Below are positions 1-7,511 of a stretch of DNA of 64,000 bases, piece by piece (position 1 is the first letter of the stretch; each line of letters begins with the position of its first letter). Under the pieces are notes generated by a model. The model was not told where the DNA came from. It saw nothing but the letters and a program-made list of their open reading frames with translations, and did not search any database. Made by a program: the position numbers and the translations under genes. Source of the DNA: Cyclobacteriaceae bacterium (GTDB taxonomy: Bacteria; Bacteroidota; Bacteroidia; Cytophagales; Cyclobacteriaceae); assembly GCA_013141055.1 (NCBI GenBank), contig JABFRS010000002.1:62001-126000 (forward strand), written 5' to 3'.

Positions 1-2
1 TC

Positions 3-629
3 AGCGATTCATTATCCGTACAGTTTTACTTAACCTACACGAAGGCATTCTGGGAAAGCAAGAATGGTGATCCTGCTGGTATGACCGCACTGATGTCCAA
101 CAACACATTCGCATCGTTGCCACTGTATCATCAGATCTTTCAGGACCCGGGGGGTGAAGATTCCTCAGAAGAAGATGCCTATGGAGATGGAAGCGTCCAA
201 TCTCATGTCACGCATGTGCCCATGGAGTGGCGAAACGCCGATGGAAATATTGTTGACGCCAATGAAGTTCCAGGGCAATTCGAACTTCACTACATCTGGG
301 ACGACGATACAGAGTCAGATGGCAATCACCTGGGTGATCGTCTGGAGCAAGGTGCCCCTGAATGTAATCCGGACCGCGGAGCGAAAGCTTACAAGATGGT
401 CTTCACTCCTGCCAACAACGTCAATATCAGTGCTATGTTCAGTTGTATCATCCCAATGATCAGGGACAAGTTTGAAATGAATTTTGAAAACATGGTTCCG
501 GGAGATACGTATGAATTCCTCATCACGCACAGAGTGTATGGAGTGATGTGTGATGAAACAACCTTTCTCATCAAGACCAGTAATGGACTTACGGGGAAGG
601 GAATGGTGGATGGAAGCTGCGGCGATTAG
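3..629 (+). CDS. Hypothetical protein, 5' end outside the window
   Basis: The reading frame is open from base 3 to the stop at 629 with no in-frame stop, so the internal ATG at 81 is probably not the true start and the gene begins before the window. The visible 208 residues are acidic in the middle (a run of Glu/Asp/Ser after PGGEDSSEEDAYGDG) and end with a Cys-containing tail (VDGSCGD). I see no transmembrane segment, lipobox or catalytic motif and recognise no family. A short region of about 95 bases separates it from the next gene on the same strand. Confidence 0.6.
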   Translation, partial: SDSLSVQFYLTYTKAFWESKNGDPAGMTALMSNNTFASLPLYHQIFQDPGGEDSSEEDAYGDGSVQSHVTHVPMEWRNADGNIVDANEVPGQFELHYIWDDDTESDGNHLGDRLEQGAPECNPDRGAKAYKMVFTPANNVNISAMFSCIIPMIRDKFEMNFENMVPGDTYEFLITHRVYGVMCDETTFLIKTSNGLTGKGMVDGSCGD

Positions 630-725
630 TTGGGAAACTTTGCTCAACAAACACCGGCTGTTTGCGACAAAAAATGTAACCATTTGGCCGCCCAGCCGTC
701 ATAAGTAGATTATCCCCCAAACTGA

Positions 726-1415
726 ATGGACGCAAAGAACAGGAATGCCAGGATCGCCGGATTTCTTTACCTGATTGTAGTCGTGAGCGGCATCTTTACC
801 CTGATGTATGTCCCTGGTCAGCTGATCGTAAAAGGTGATGCTGCAGCAACCGTTCAGAAGATCGTAGCCAATGAGTCTCTTTACCGTTGGGGAATAGCAG
901 CAGGCTTCATTTGCTACACAGCCTTCCTCCTGCTCCCCTTGTTTCTTTACAAACTACTTCATGAGGTCAATGAATGGTACGCGCGACTCATGGTCGTCTT
1001 TGTCATCGTCAGCTCTCCGATCTCATTCCTGAATCTCATCAACAAGTTCGCAGTGTTGTCCATCATCAACGGTCCGGGTAACGTATTACAAAACGACGCC
1101 TTGCAATCACAGGTGATGTTCTATAATGGATTGTACAACTACGGCATCTTGATCACTTTCATCTTCTGGGGATTGTGGCTGCTGCCCTTTGGATATCTCG
1201 TCTTCCGCTCCGGATTTCTACCGAAGTTCCTGGGCATTCTGTTAATGATAGGATGCTTTGGTTACCTGATCAATGTATTTGGAAGAACACTCATTCCTGA
1301 TTATAACAATCTGCCGATCTCAAGTTATATCAGTATCCCTGGATCTCTTGGTGAGATCGGAACATGTCTCTGGCTGTTGATCGTCGGCGTACGTAAACCG
1401 AAATCCATATCATAG
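726..1415 (+). CDS. DUF4386 family membrane protein
   Basis: This 229-residue protein is almost entirely hydrophobic, with about six predicted membrane segments. The N-terminal segment (ARIAGFLYLIVVVSGIF) and the phrase NKFAVLSIINGP in the third segment are typical of the DUF4386 family of integral inner-membrane proteins common in Bacteroidota and Bacillota. The function of the family is unknown. It converges with the CadD-like gene, the two stops being only four bases apart, so the two genes end in a shared region with no obvious terminator hairpin. Confidence 0.8.
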   Translation: MDAKNRNARIAGFLYLIVVVSGIFTLMYVPGQLIVKGDAAATVQKIVANESLYRWGIAAGFICYTAFLLLPLFLYKLLHEVNEWYARLMVVFVIVSSPISFLNLINKFAVLSIINGPGNVLQNDALQSQVMFYNGLYNYGILITFIFWGLWLLPFGYLVFRSGFLPKFLGILLMIGCFGYLINVFGRTLIPDYNNLPISSYISIPGSLGEIGTCLWLLIVGVRKPKSIS

Positions 1416-1419
1416 TTAT

Positions 1420-2016
1420 TTACAGGATCGTCAGGATCCAAATGCCAAAATCCTTCATGATGAATAATCCCAGCAGGATCAGAAAGCATGGGAGAATTAC
1501 CTTACCATGTTTTTCAAAAACACGTTTCACTCCGGGATGACTGGTTAAATAATAGGCCAGCGCACACCATACTGCTGTGAGCAGTAGAAATATGATCATG
1601 TAAAGGATAATATCGCTGAAGGTAAGATTGGCAAACAAAGGAGCGTATACTCCAATATTGTCGCCGCCGTTGGCAATCGTAACCAACGCAACACTCAGAT
1701 ATTGATGCTTGTGGGTGTTATTATTTGAGCTGACTTCTTCCTCATCCCTCTCATTTTCTCTTAATTGAAAAAGACCTTTTATCCCTAAAGCAAATGGGAC
1801 CACGCCCAGAAAGCTTATCCAGTGATCAGCAAGAATTGCACCGAGGATCACTCCCACAAAGCTGACCACAATAAGACTGAGGATGCCCAGATATTGACCC
1901 GCAACAATATGACGGGTCTTATAGTCAGGATTTGCAAAGTAGATGCTCAGGATCAGCAGGTCATCCATGTTGGTGATCGTGAAGGTGACAATAGCCACAA
2001 GAATCTGAGATAGCAT
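1420..2016 (-). CDS. CadD-like cadmium resistance transporter
   Basis: A 198-residue membrane protein with five to six hydrophobic segments. It shows the CadD-family pattern: an N-terminal TNMDDLLIL motif in the first helix and the repeated TIANGGDNIGVYAP motif at the start of the second half, separated by a hydrophilic loop with acidic and His-containing residues (ERDEEEVSSNNNTHKHQ). CadD proteins export divalent cations, and the Asp pairs inside membrane helices probably bind metal. Length agrees with the family (about 200). The true substrate may be another metal or a small molecule. The flanking ArsR gene is on the other strand and its partner is an SRPBCC protein, so a metal-sensing link is not supported. 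Confidence 0.8.
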   Translation of the reverse strand: MLSQILVAIVTFTITNMDDLLILSIYFANPDYKTRHIVAGQYLGILSLIVVSFVGVILGAILADHWISFLGVVPFALGIKGLFQLRENERDEEEVSSNNNTHKHQYLSVALVTIANGGDNIGVYAPLFANLTFSDIILYMIIFLLLTAVWCALAYYLTSHPGVKRVFEKHGKVILPCFLILLGLFIMKDFGIWILTIL

Positions 2017-2043
2017 GATTTAAAAGTGGTTGTTTTTTTCTGA

Positions 2044-2181
2044 ATCTTCGGCAGGATGATCTTTGAAAGTATCATTGGAAATGAGAAAGTCATTGACCTT
2101 TCGTCGTTCGCCAAAGGAATTTATCTGGTAAGAGTAGGAGGAAATGATACGTCATTTGTGACGCGAATTGTCTTGAATTAA
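2044..2181 (+). pseudogene. Remnant of a T9SS type A C-terminal sorting domain
   Basis: Reading 2044-2181 in frame gives about 45 codons that end in a stop and match the last third of a type IX secretion sorting domain: GRMIFES, then NEKVIDLSSFAKGIYLVRV, then VTRIVLN at the very end. A stop codon at 2041 lies directly upstream, there is no start codon, and the rest of the cargo gene is absent. I read this as the 3' stump of a deleted secreted-protein gene. The family match is by motif only. It sits upstream of the ArsR promoter, so it is not simply a missed small gene. Confidence 0.7.
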
Positions 2182-2280
2182 CAAGCCTTATCTTTTTGAT
2201 TTACTGTCAGTTAGACCTCTCCAGATTTGCTGATAGTTGCCCCACTCCTCCCTCTCCCTCTGATAAAATATTCGAATTAA

Positions 2281-2328
2281 TTTTGAGAAACCAATCAGTT
2301 GCGTTTATATTTGCAACCATACAGTTGC
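2281..2328 (+). promoter_or_regulatory. arsR-type promoter with overlapping palindromic operator
   Basis: A Bacteroidota-type promoter is visible: TTG at 2283-2285, a 20-base spacer, and a perfect TAnnTTTG box (TATATTTG) at 2306-2313. Three half-sites overlap it: GTTGC at 2298-2302, GCAAC at 2313-2317 and GTTGC at 2324-2328, forming two inverted repeats around the -7 box. This is where an ArsR-family dimer would block RNA polymerase, so autoregulation of the gene starting at 2347 is likely. Inferred from sequence alone. Confidence 0.6.
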
Positions 2329-2346
2329 TAATCAAAACCATCCACT

Positions 2347-2667
2347 ATGAGAAGAGACATTTTTCAGGCTATTGCGGATCCGACAAGAAGAGCGATTCTG
2401 GTATTGATCGCCGCACAGGCGATGACGCCCAACTCCCTTGCCGAGCATTTTGACACCACGCGGCAGGCAGTTTCAAAACACCTGAGAATATTGACCGAGT
2501 GTGAGCTGGTTAAACAGGAGTTTCAGGGGAGAGAAATTTACTATCAGCTAGAACTAAATAAAATGAAAGAGATTGACAAATGGATCGCGCAGTTCAGGAA
2601 GATCTGGGAAGATCGTTTCAATCAACTCGATGACGTATTATCAAAACTAAAGACCAATAAAAAATGA
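2347..2667 (+). CDS. ArsR/SmtB-family winged-helix repressor
   Basis: A 106-residue single-domain regulator. Residues 1-90 form the winged helix-turn-helix: [16 protein letters not shown] (helix 1-2), [20 protein letters not shown] (recognition helix region) and the wing GREIYYQL. The ArsR metal-binding Cys motif is absent, since that position reads [10 protein letters not shown] with a single Cys, so it is more like the SdpR/non-metal branch usually paired with SRPBCC proteins. Its stop overlaps the next start (ATGA), giving translational coupling. The operator at 2298-2328 suggests it represses its own operon. Confidence 0.88.
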   Translation: MRRDIFQAIADPTRRAILVLIAAQAMTPNSLAEHFDTTRQAVSKHLRILTECELVKQEFQGREIYYQLELNKMKEIDKWIAQFRKIWEDRFNQLDDVLSKLKTNKK

Positions 2668-3173
2668 AAACCAACCTGCAATTTGACTTTACTGTCGACA
2701 AGACAGCAAAAACAGTATTCATCACAAGAGAATTCGACGCCAATCCATCACTGGTATGGGATGCATTCACCCAATCTGAGATTCTTGATCAATGGTGGGC
2801 ACCAAAGCCATATACTTCAAGAACAAAAGCGATGGATTTCAAAGTGGGTGGCAAAAGATTTTACGCGATGATTAGTCCGGAAGGACATGAACACTGGGGA
2901 CTTCAGAAGTTTACTTCGATCAGTCCAAAAACGAATTTCAAAATGTCCAACTTCTTTGCGGATAAAGATGAGAATCCTCAAATACCAGGTTCTGATTGGG
3001 ATTATACTTTCAGTGCACATCCTGATGATCGTGAGAGAACATTAGTGAGCATCGTTATTAAGAATGATTCCCTTGAGCGCATGGAGAAGATGATTGAGAT
3101 GGGCTTCAAGGAAGGATTCACGATGGGCTTGCAGCAGCTGGATGAGTTATTGCCGGGGTTGAAGAAAAAGTAG
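2664..3173 (+). CDS. SRPBCC/AHSA1-family protein
   Basis: A 169-residue protein with the START-like SRPBCC fold of the activator of Hsp90 ATPase homologue 1 (AHSA1) type. Key features are [21 protein letters not shown] near the N terminus, the DQWWAPKPY motif, [13 protein letters not shown] in the sheet, and the C-terminal helix [17 protein letters not shown]. Such proteins bind small hydrophobic ligands in a helix-grip cavity, but the ligand is unknown. Paired by a four-base overlap with the ArsR-like repressor, a very common bacterial arrangement in which the repressor controls the SRPBCC gene. A strong hairpin at 3202-3226 follows. Confidence 0.88.
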   Translation: MKTNLQFDFTVDKTAKTVFITREFDANPSLVWDAFTQSEILDQWWAPKPYTSRTKAMDFKVGGKRFYAMISPEGHEHWGLQKFTSISPKTNFKMSNFFADKDENPQIPGSDWDYTFSAHPDDRERTLVSIVIKNDSLERMEKMIEMGFKEGFTMGLQQLDELLPGLKKK

Positions 3174-3201
3174 GGATGCGTGAGGTTGGTGTTGATGTCT
3201 C

Positions 3202-3226
3202 AGGTCGGTGTTTTCACCGACCTTTT
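3202..3226 (+). terminator. Perfect 9-bp hairpin after the SRPBCC gene; also one of two repeat copies
   Basis: AGGTCGGTG at 3202-3210 pairs with CACCGACCT at 3215-3223 around a TTTT loop, followed by TTT. It can serve as an intrinsic terminator for the ArsR/SRPBCC operon. The same hairpin, with the same preceding CTC context and a compensating base pair change, recurs at 4313-4334, so it is also a member of a repeat family bordering the transposase locus. Confidence 0.6.
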
Positions 3227-3388
3227 AGATTACAGGCTTTTGCTGGAACAGTGGCCACAGATTAGCACGGACCCATCAGGAAGCTAAAGGCCCGAAGGGT
3301 CGAGATTTATTAGCCCTGGCCGCAGGCCAGGGTTTCATGAGTATACGTGCATTTAAGCCCTGAATGGGCGAGATTTATTACGCGAAAT

Positions 3389-3850
3389 TTAATCCCATAC
3401 ATAACGTTCATCGTAGGCAATCCTATTCTTCTTAAGAAGAGCAATGACTTCCTCTTTATATGTTACTTTCTTATGATGCTCACGCTGATTTTCAACATAA
3501 TTAATAAGTTCCTGAAGGTCGGCAGGATTTACAGATACCGCGTAGTAGCCATCTTGCCAATAAAACTTCTTTAGCCTCACGTCTTTAGACTTCATCCATC
3601 CGGAAGATGAGGTCTTTAGTTCTTCTATAAGGTTCATCAATGCGATCTTCCTGGAAAGAGAGCAAACAATGTGAACATGATCATCGTATCCTCCAATTTT
3701 GATGGGGTGACACTCTATACTTGTACAAATTTCAGCCAGATAGTTATGAAGTTCTTTTTCTATCTCCTCAAAAATTAATGGTTCGTGATATTTAGTACTG
3801 AAAGTAATGTGAAGATAAATCTTAACGAGCGATTGTGACATTGCATTCAT
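3389..3850 (-). mobile_element. IS200-like Y1 transposase (RAYT/TnpA_REP type)
   Basis: A 153-residue single-domain transposase of the Transposase_17 (IS200-like) superfamily. The HUH metal-binding motif is visible as HVHI (GGYDDHVHIVCSLS), and the catalytic tyrosine is probably the Tyr of ELINYVENQREHH in the C-terminal helix. The core motif SSGWMKSK plus FYWQDGYYAVSV is typical of the REP-associated tyrosine transposase branch. It appears intact. It lies between inverted copies of a hairpin repeat, and 56 bases of its own sequence are duplicated downstream at 4074-4129. In RAYT systems the protein acts on REP hairpins; here that role is inferred from the context. Confidence 0.85.
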
Positions 3851-3899
3851 TTTTGATGATGCAAATGTTGGAAAATCGGAAAAGAATCTAAGTTATGAT

Positions 3900-4026
3900 G
3901 AATGAATGTTTTCCAGATGAAAGTTCTCAACCACAATCTCGCCCCTGTAGGGCTTAAGCTTATCTCCCGTATTCCTATACGGCACGCTTCGCATGCCGCT
4001 AATAAATCTCGACCCTTCGGGCCTTA
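3900..4026. repeat. 127-bp direct repeat, copy 1
   Basis: Bases 3900-4026 recur at 4133-4259 with a single difference (C at 3968, T at 4201). The unit includes a REP-like hairpin (GACCCTTCGGGCC) and a stretch with GCCCCTGTAGGGC. The near identity points to a recent tandem-like duplication of 233 bp periodicity at the transposase locus. Confidence 0.85.
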
Positions 4027-4073
4027 GTTCCTGATGGACCCTATCATCGACAATGCAACATGATCGCTAACAC

Positions 4074-4129
4074 CTTGCCAATAAAACTTCTTTAGCCTCA
4101 CGTCTTTAGACTTCATCCATCCGGAAGAT
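4074..4129 (-). pseudogene. 56-bp duplicated fragment of the transposase gene
   Basis: This stretch is identical to 3553-3608 inside the transposase gene, which encodes the SSGWMKSKDVRLKKFYWQ region. It has no start or matching flanks and is embedded between the two 127-bp repeats. It is a non-functional partial copy, probably left by the same rearrangement that duplicated the flanking repeat. Confidence 0.85.
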
Positions 4130-4132
4130 ATT

Positions 4133-4259
4133 GAATGAATGTTTTCCAGATGAAAGTTCTCAACCACAATCTCGCCCCTGTAGGGCTTAAGCTTATCTCC
4201 TGTATTCCTATACGGCACGCTTCGCATGCCGCTAATAAATCTCGACCCTTCGGGCCTTA
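4133..4259. repeat. 127-bp direct repeat, copy 2
   Basis: Second copy of the 3900-4026 unit, one mismatch in 127 bases. It is followed by a variant of the inverted 40-base unit and then by the second CTCAGGTTGGTG hairpin at 4313-4334. Confidence 0.85.
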
Positions 4260-4312
4260 ACTTCCGGATGGATTCCTTTTAATCCGTGCATCCGTGGCCA
4301 TTGCTTTGTCTC

Positions 4313-4334
4313 AGGTTGGTGTTATCACCAACCT
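4313..4334. repeat. Second copy of the AGGTYGGTG hairpin
   Basis: AGGTTGGTG (4313-4321) pairs with CACCAACCT (4326-4334) around TTAT. Compared with the copy at 3202-3223, the central C:G pair has become T:A on both arms, so the stem is preserved by a compensating change. The following 30 bases (ATCATCGACAA to CGCTAAC) also repeat those at 4042-4071. The copies bracket the transposase region. Confidence 0.75.
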
Positions 4335-4404
4335 ATCATCGACAAAGCAACATGATCGCTAACATGGCGAAGCCCTGTACCCGGTAGCCTTAGTGCTACA
4401 CGGG

Positions 4405-5928
4405 CTACACAGGTAAATAAATATTAAAACTCGATCCCTTCCCCAACTCACCCTCTGCACTGATGAACCCATGATGATTCTCTATGATCTTTTTGCACAA
4501 CGCCAGACCAATACCCGTACCCGCGAATTCCTGTTTGCCGTGTAGTCGTTGGAACAATGAAAAGATAATTTTACCATACTGCTGCTCGAAGCCGATACCG
4601 TTATCCGCTATGCAGATATGATGGAATTGTCCGCCCGTCAGTGTCTCCGGTGCATGGTTGATTTGATCCCTTGAGATGACACTATGGGTTACATAAATCT
4701 TAGGGTGCGCACTGGAAAACTTCAATGCATTTGAAATAAGATTTGAAAAAAGCTGACCAAGCTGAATGTGATTGCCGTGGATGGCCGGCAGATTATCTGA
4801 TTCAATCACCGCTTTCTTTTCTTCAATAAGCAATTCAAAATCAATTTTCGTTTCTTCCAGGATATCATCAAGATCAACAAGAGAAGTCTCCGTCGTGTCT
4901 TTTGCCAGTCTGCTATAATTAAGCAATGACTTTACCAGCTCTGCCATCCTTTTAGCGGATGAATTCAGCTTGCCAAAATACCGTGTGACCAATTCTCTGT
5001 CTTCAAAATTGTCAAGAATGACCTCAGAGAAAGTTTGGATCTTCCGCAAAGGTTCCTGAAGATCATGGGAAGCCACATAGGCAAATTGTTCGAGTTCACT
5101 ATTCTGTTGCTCGAGTTCTTTGGCATACGCCAGTAGTTGCTCTTCAGCAATTCTCTTTTGAGTAAGGTCACGGGTAACTTTTGAAAAGCCGATCACTTCT
5201 CCCCCATGGCCATGCAGGGCCGTGATCACAATCGTTCCCCAGAATCTCGTCCCATCTTTTCTAACCCTCCATCCTTCCTGAACAGCTTTACCGGAATTTC
5301 TTGCTTCATTTAAAAGAGATGCCGGCAGATTCCTTTTCCTGTCTTCCGGAGTATAGAACAACTCAAAGTTCTTTCCGATCACTTCGGAAGCAGCGTATCC
5401 TTTGATCGATTGAGCTCCAGCATTCCAGTTCTCAATGACACCTTCCTTGTTCAAAAGAATGATGGCATAATCCTGAACCTCAGAGATCATCTTGTGATAT
5501 CGCTCTTCACTGGTGCGGAGATCATCCTCGATTGCCTTCTTTTCAGAAAGATCACGCGTAATCTTTACGAAGCCTATTACCTCATCCTGATCTCCATGAA
5601 GAGCGGTGATGGTAATGCTTCCCCAGAATCTGGATCCATCCTTTCTTCTGCGCCATCCCTCATGCCTGGCTGATCCCTTGCTGGCAGCAGTGTTGATTAA
5701 GTTGTTTGGAAGGTTTGTCTCAATGTCCTCAGGGAAATAGAATATGCTGAAGTGCTTCCCTATAATTTCTTCCTCTTTATATAGTTTGATCTTCTCTGCT
5801 CCTTTATTCCATTCCTGGATGATTCCGTCTTTGCTTAATAAAATGATAGCATAGTCCTGAATCTCTTCTATCATCTTGCGATAAAGGCTCTCGTTCTCCG
5901 CCAGGCCGCTCAATCCTTTTTTTATCAC
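4405..5928 (-). CDS. Tandem-PAS sensor histidine kinase
   Basis: A 507-residue soluble kinase with no membrane segment. It has two closely similar PAS domains with PAC tails (about residues 12-130 and 140-255; both contain the pattern DYAIILL and EGWR-RKDG-RFWG), a short coiled coil, and a HisKA domain whose phospho-acceptor His lies in ASHDLQEPLRK. The HATPase domain has the N box (LFSNLISNALKFS), G1 (ADNGIGF) and G2 (GTGIGLALCKKI). Phytochrome-like cytosolic kinases have this layout. It is 19 bases downstream of a single-domain response regulator on the same strand, so the two probably form one signalling pair. The ligand or cofactor of the PAS domains cannot be read. Confidence 0.9.
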   Translation of the reverse strand: MIKKGLSGLAENESLYRKMIEEIQDYAIILLSKDGIIQEWNKGAEKIKLYKEEEIIGKHFSIFYFPEDIETNLPNNLINTAASKGSARHEGWRRRKDGSRFWGSITITALHGDQDEVIGFVKITRDLSEKKAIEDDLRTSEERYHKMISEVQDYAIILLNKEGVIENWNAGAQSIKGYAASEVIGKNFELFYTPEDRKRNLPASLLNEARNSGKAVQEGWRVRKDGTRFWGTIVITALHGHGGEVIGFSKVTRDLTQKRIAEEQLLAYAKELEQQNSELEQFAYVASHDLQEPLRKIQTFSEVILDNFEDRELVTRYFGKLNSSAKRMAELVKSLLNYSRLAKDTTETSLVDLDDILEETKIDFELLIEEKKAVIESDNLPAIHGNHIQLGQLFSNLISNALKFSSAHPKIYVTHSVISRDQINHAPETLTGGQFHHICIADNGIGFEQQYGKIIFSLFQRLHGKQEFAGTGIGLALCKKIIENHHGFISAEGELGKGSSFNIYLPV

Positions 5929-5947
5929 AGATGGAAGTTGTTAAAGA

Positions 5948-6325
5948 TCATTTTATGGCTTTCTCCAATGTCTGTTTGAGTTGGCTCAGGCTTCCGGGTT
6001 TAACAATGAAATCGTCAGCACCAATCAGCTTGCATTCATTTACTACGCTTGGCCCTGCCGATGTCGAGAACATGAACTTTGTGGATGTCTTCAACCGATC
6101 AATGGTCATGATTCCCTTCAGGCACTCGACGCCATTCATTTTGGGCATGTTGACGTCAATGAAGATAAAATCGGGCTTCAGATCTGTATTTGAATTAAGG
6201 AGAGATATCGCCTCTGCGCCGTTGCTGGCGGTTATTAATTGAATATGATTATCCACGGACTTCAGGGCCATCGCAAATAGCTCCTGATCGTCTTCGTCAT
6301 CATCAATAAGAAAGCACTGTCTCAT
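5948..6325 (-). CDS. Single-domain response regulator (CheY/Rcp1-like)
   Basis: A 125-residue receiver domain with no output domain. The acidic pocket is at residues 8-10 (IDDDEDD), the phospho-accepting Asp is D57 in IFIDVNMP, and the conserved Lys is K109 in FIVKPG. I prefer the ATG at 6325; a TTG two codons upstream is possible. Rcp1-like stand-alone receivers usually work with phytochrome-type or PAS kinases such as the one encoded 19 bases downstream. With no DNA-binding domain, it probably acts by phosphotransfer or protein binding. Confidence 0.9.
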   Translation of the reverse strand: MRQCFLIDDDEDDQELFAMALKSVDNHIQLITASNGAEAISLLNSNTDLKPDFIFIDVNMPKMNGVECLKGIMTIDRLKTSTKFMFSTSAGPSVVNECKLIGADDFIVKPGSLSQLKQTLEKAIK

Positions 6326-6415
6326 GCACAAGGTTTAGGCATTCCCATACAATGTATCACAAAGTATTGGTTTTTCACCTCACATTTACAGATTCGGCTG
6401 TTGGTATCAGGGTTT

Positions 6416-6979
6416 TTACTTCTTGCAATATATCTCTGCAGACTCAACCGTAGCTCCGTTATCGAGTTCCACATCATTAAGTCGTTGGTCCTTACCCCAG
6501 GAAAAGAACTTTTCAAAGAATGGAAGCAGCTTGCTGTCCTTGATTCCTTCATAGAAATAGACCTCGTGCTCTTTCTCTTTGACACCCATTTCATACAGAA
6601 CCTTGTCGTGATCTTTGATCCCCAATGCATGGAACATGTGAATCATCCTGAAATACTCACACACATTTCCACTTTCAAGTCTTCCCGCAAAGTAAAATGG
6701 CATAAACCATCCAATCACATAACAGCTGGCCGAAATGATCTTGCCGATAATATGAAACCTGATCTCGTACATCTTTGAAACAGGTATGTCATATTGCTTC
6801 ATGATAAGCAGTACTTCCTTTCGATGATTCCATTCATCAATTTCAATCTGACGTATGGAAGCCTTCTGTGATTTATCTTTTACAGAACCTGCATGTCCCT
6901 GATAAGCAAAGGCGGCAGCCTTCTCCGCTGAATATGCCATTTGCAATGACTCAATTAATTCCTTGTGCTGAAGCTTCAT
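6416..6979 (-). CDS. COQ7-like ferritin-type diiron protein
   Basis: A 187-residue protein with the carboxylate and histidine ligands of a COQ7/demethoxyubiquinone-hydroxylase-like four-helix bundle: E19 in SAEKAAAFAYQGH, E49/H52 in EIDEWNHR, E108 in NVCEYF and E135/H138 in KEKEHEVYFY. A hydrophobic stretch near residues 78-98 may sit on the membrane, as in COQ7. Bacteroidota make menaquinone, so the true substrate is unlikely to be demethoxyubiquinone. Hydroxylase or peroxide-related functions are possible. No ubiquinone or menaquinone genes lie nearby. The spacing to the EVE gene is 33 bases on the same strand, so the two may be co-transcribed. Confidence 0.75.
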   Translation of the reverse strand: MKLQHKELIESLQMAYSAEKAAAFAYQGHAGSVKDKSQKASIRQIEIDEWNHRKEVLLIMKQYDIPVSKMYEIRFHIIGKIISASCYVIGWFMPFYFAGRLESGNVCEYFRMIHMFHALGIKDHDKVLYEMGVKEKEHEVYFYEGIKDSKLLPFFEKFFSWGKDQRLNDVELDNGATVESAEIYCKK

Positions 6980-7012
6980 CTTTTGATCAGGGTACTGTTA
7001 TAAAGATGTCAA

Positions 7013-7435
7013 TTATTTGGATAAAATATTGGCTTCACTCATGGAAAGAACTTTCCTGTATTCCTTTTCCTTAACGGCGCCTACTGATAACCTGGAAAGG
7101 CGGACAAGATCCATATTCTTAAGACCTGGCTCCTGCTTGATCTCGGAAAGTGTGACGGGTCTTGGCATCGCCTTCAGGGGTTTGAACTCTACCACCACCC
7201 AGTTAGGATCGGTAGTCGTCGGATCCTGATAGGCTTCTTTTACAACTTCGGCAATTCCAACGATGGCCATCCCCTCATTGCTGTGATAAAAGAATGCCTG
7301 ATCCCCTAATTTCATCGCTCTCAGGTTATTGCGTGCCGTGTAATTGCGAACGCCATCCCAGAATGTCCTTCCCTCCCTGACGAACTGTTCCCAGCTGTAT
7401 TTGAAAGGCTCGGACTTGATCAACCAGTAATTCAT
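7013..7435 (-). CDS. EVE domain protein (THYN1-like)
   Basis: A 140-residue single EVE domain. The diagnostic features are the start MNYWLIKSEP, the motif WDGVRNYTARNNLRAMK and the strand FFYHSNEGMAIVGIAEV. EVE domains have a PUA-like fold and recognise modified bases in DNA or RNA. Length matches the family (about 140). Bacterial EVE proteins are often linked with modified-DNA defence or tRNA/rRNA metabolism, but the neighbours here (COQ7-like upstream on the other side, UDG-like on the opposite strand) give no clear pathway. A DNA-repair/base-recognition theme with the UDG-like gene is only a suggestion. Confidence 0.85.
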   Translation of the reverse strand: MNYWLIKSEPFKYSWEQFVREGRTFWDGVRNYTARNNLRAMKLGDQAFFYHSNEGMAIVGIAEVVKEAYQDPTTTDPNWVVVEFKPLKAMPRPVTLSEIKQEPGLKNMDLVRLSRLSVGAVKEKEYRKVLSMSEANILSK

Positions 7436-7511
7436 TTAGAGCAATTGTTGTGGCGGCGAAAATAGAAAAAATGAACTTCAATCTTATTATTGATTTACTA
7501 TCTTTCCCCGC

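Larger units (their letters stand above)
3273..4271. repeat. REP-like repeat cluster around the RAYT-type transposase
   Basis: A 40-base unit occurs three times. One copy (3273-3314) is inverted relative to two others (3998-4037 and 4231-4271); the core reads GGCCCGAAGGGTCGAGATTT in the first orientation. The unit contains a CCC-GAA-GGG mini-hairpin and is followed at 3314-3332 by a perfect 8-bp hairpin (CCCTGGCC, loop GCA, GGCCAGGG). The transposase gene lies between the inverted copies. This organisation fits a REP/RAYT locus rather than a simple IS with terminal repeats. The non-coding stretch 3851-4404 consists mostly of these repeats. Confidence 0.7.

Noticed and set aside
2196..2453. 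Open frame overlapping the ArsR start
   Set aside because: It spans the promoter and the repressor coding region in another frame; its sequence has no domain.
4024..4227. Open frame in the repeat region with part of the transposase sequence
   Set aside because: It arises from the duplicated 56-bp fragment and repeats, not a gene.
3273..4271. Classical IS with terminal inverted repeats
   Set aside because: IS200-type elements lack such ends; repeats occur more than twice and carry hairpins, fitting a RAYT/REP pattern better.
3202..4334. CRISPR array
   Set aside because: Repeats are few, inverted and variable in spacing, with no unique equal-length spacers.
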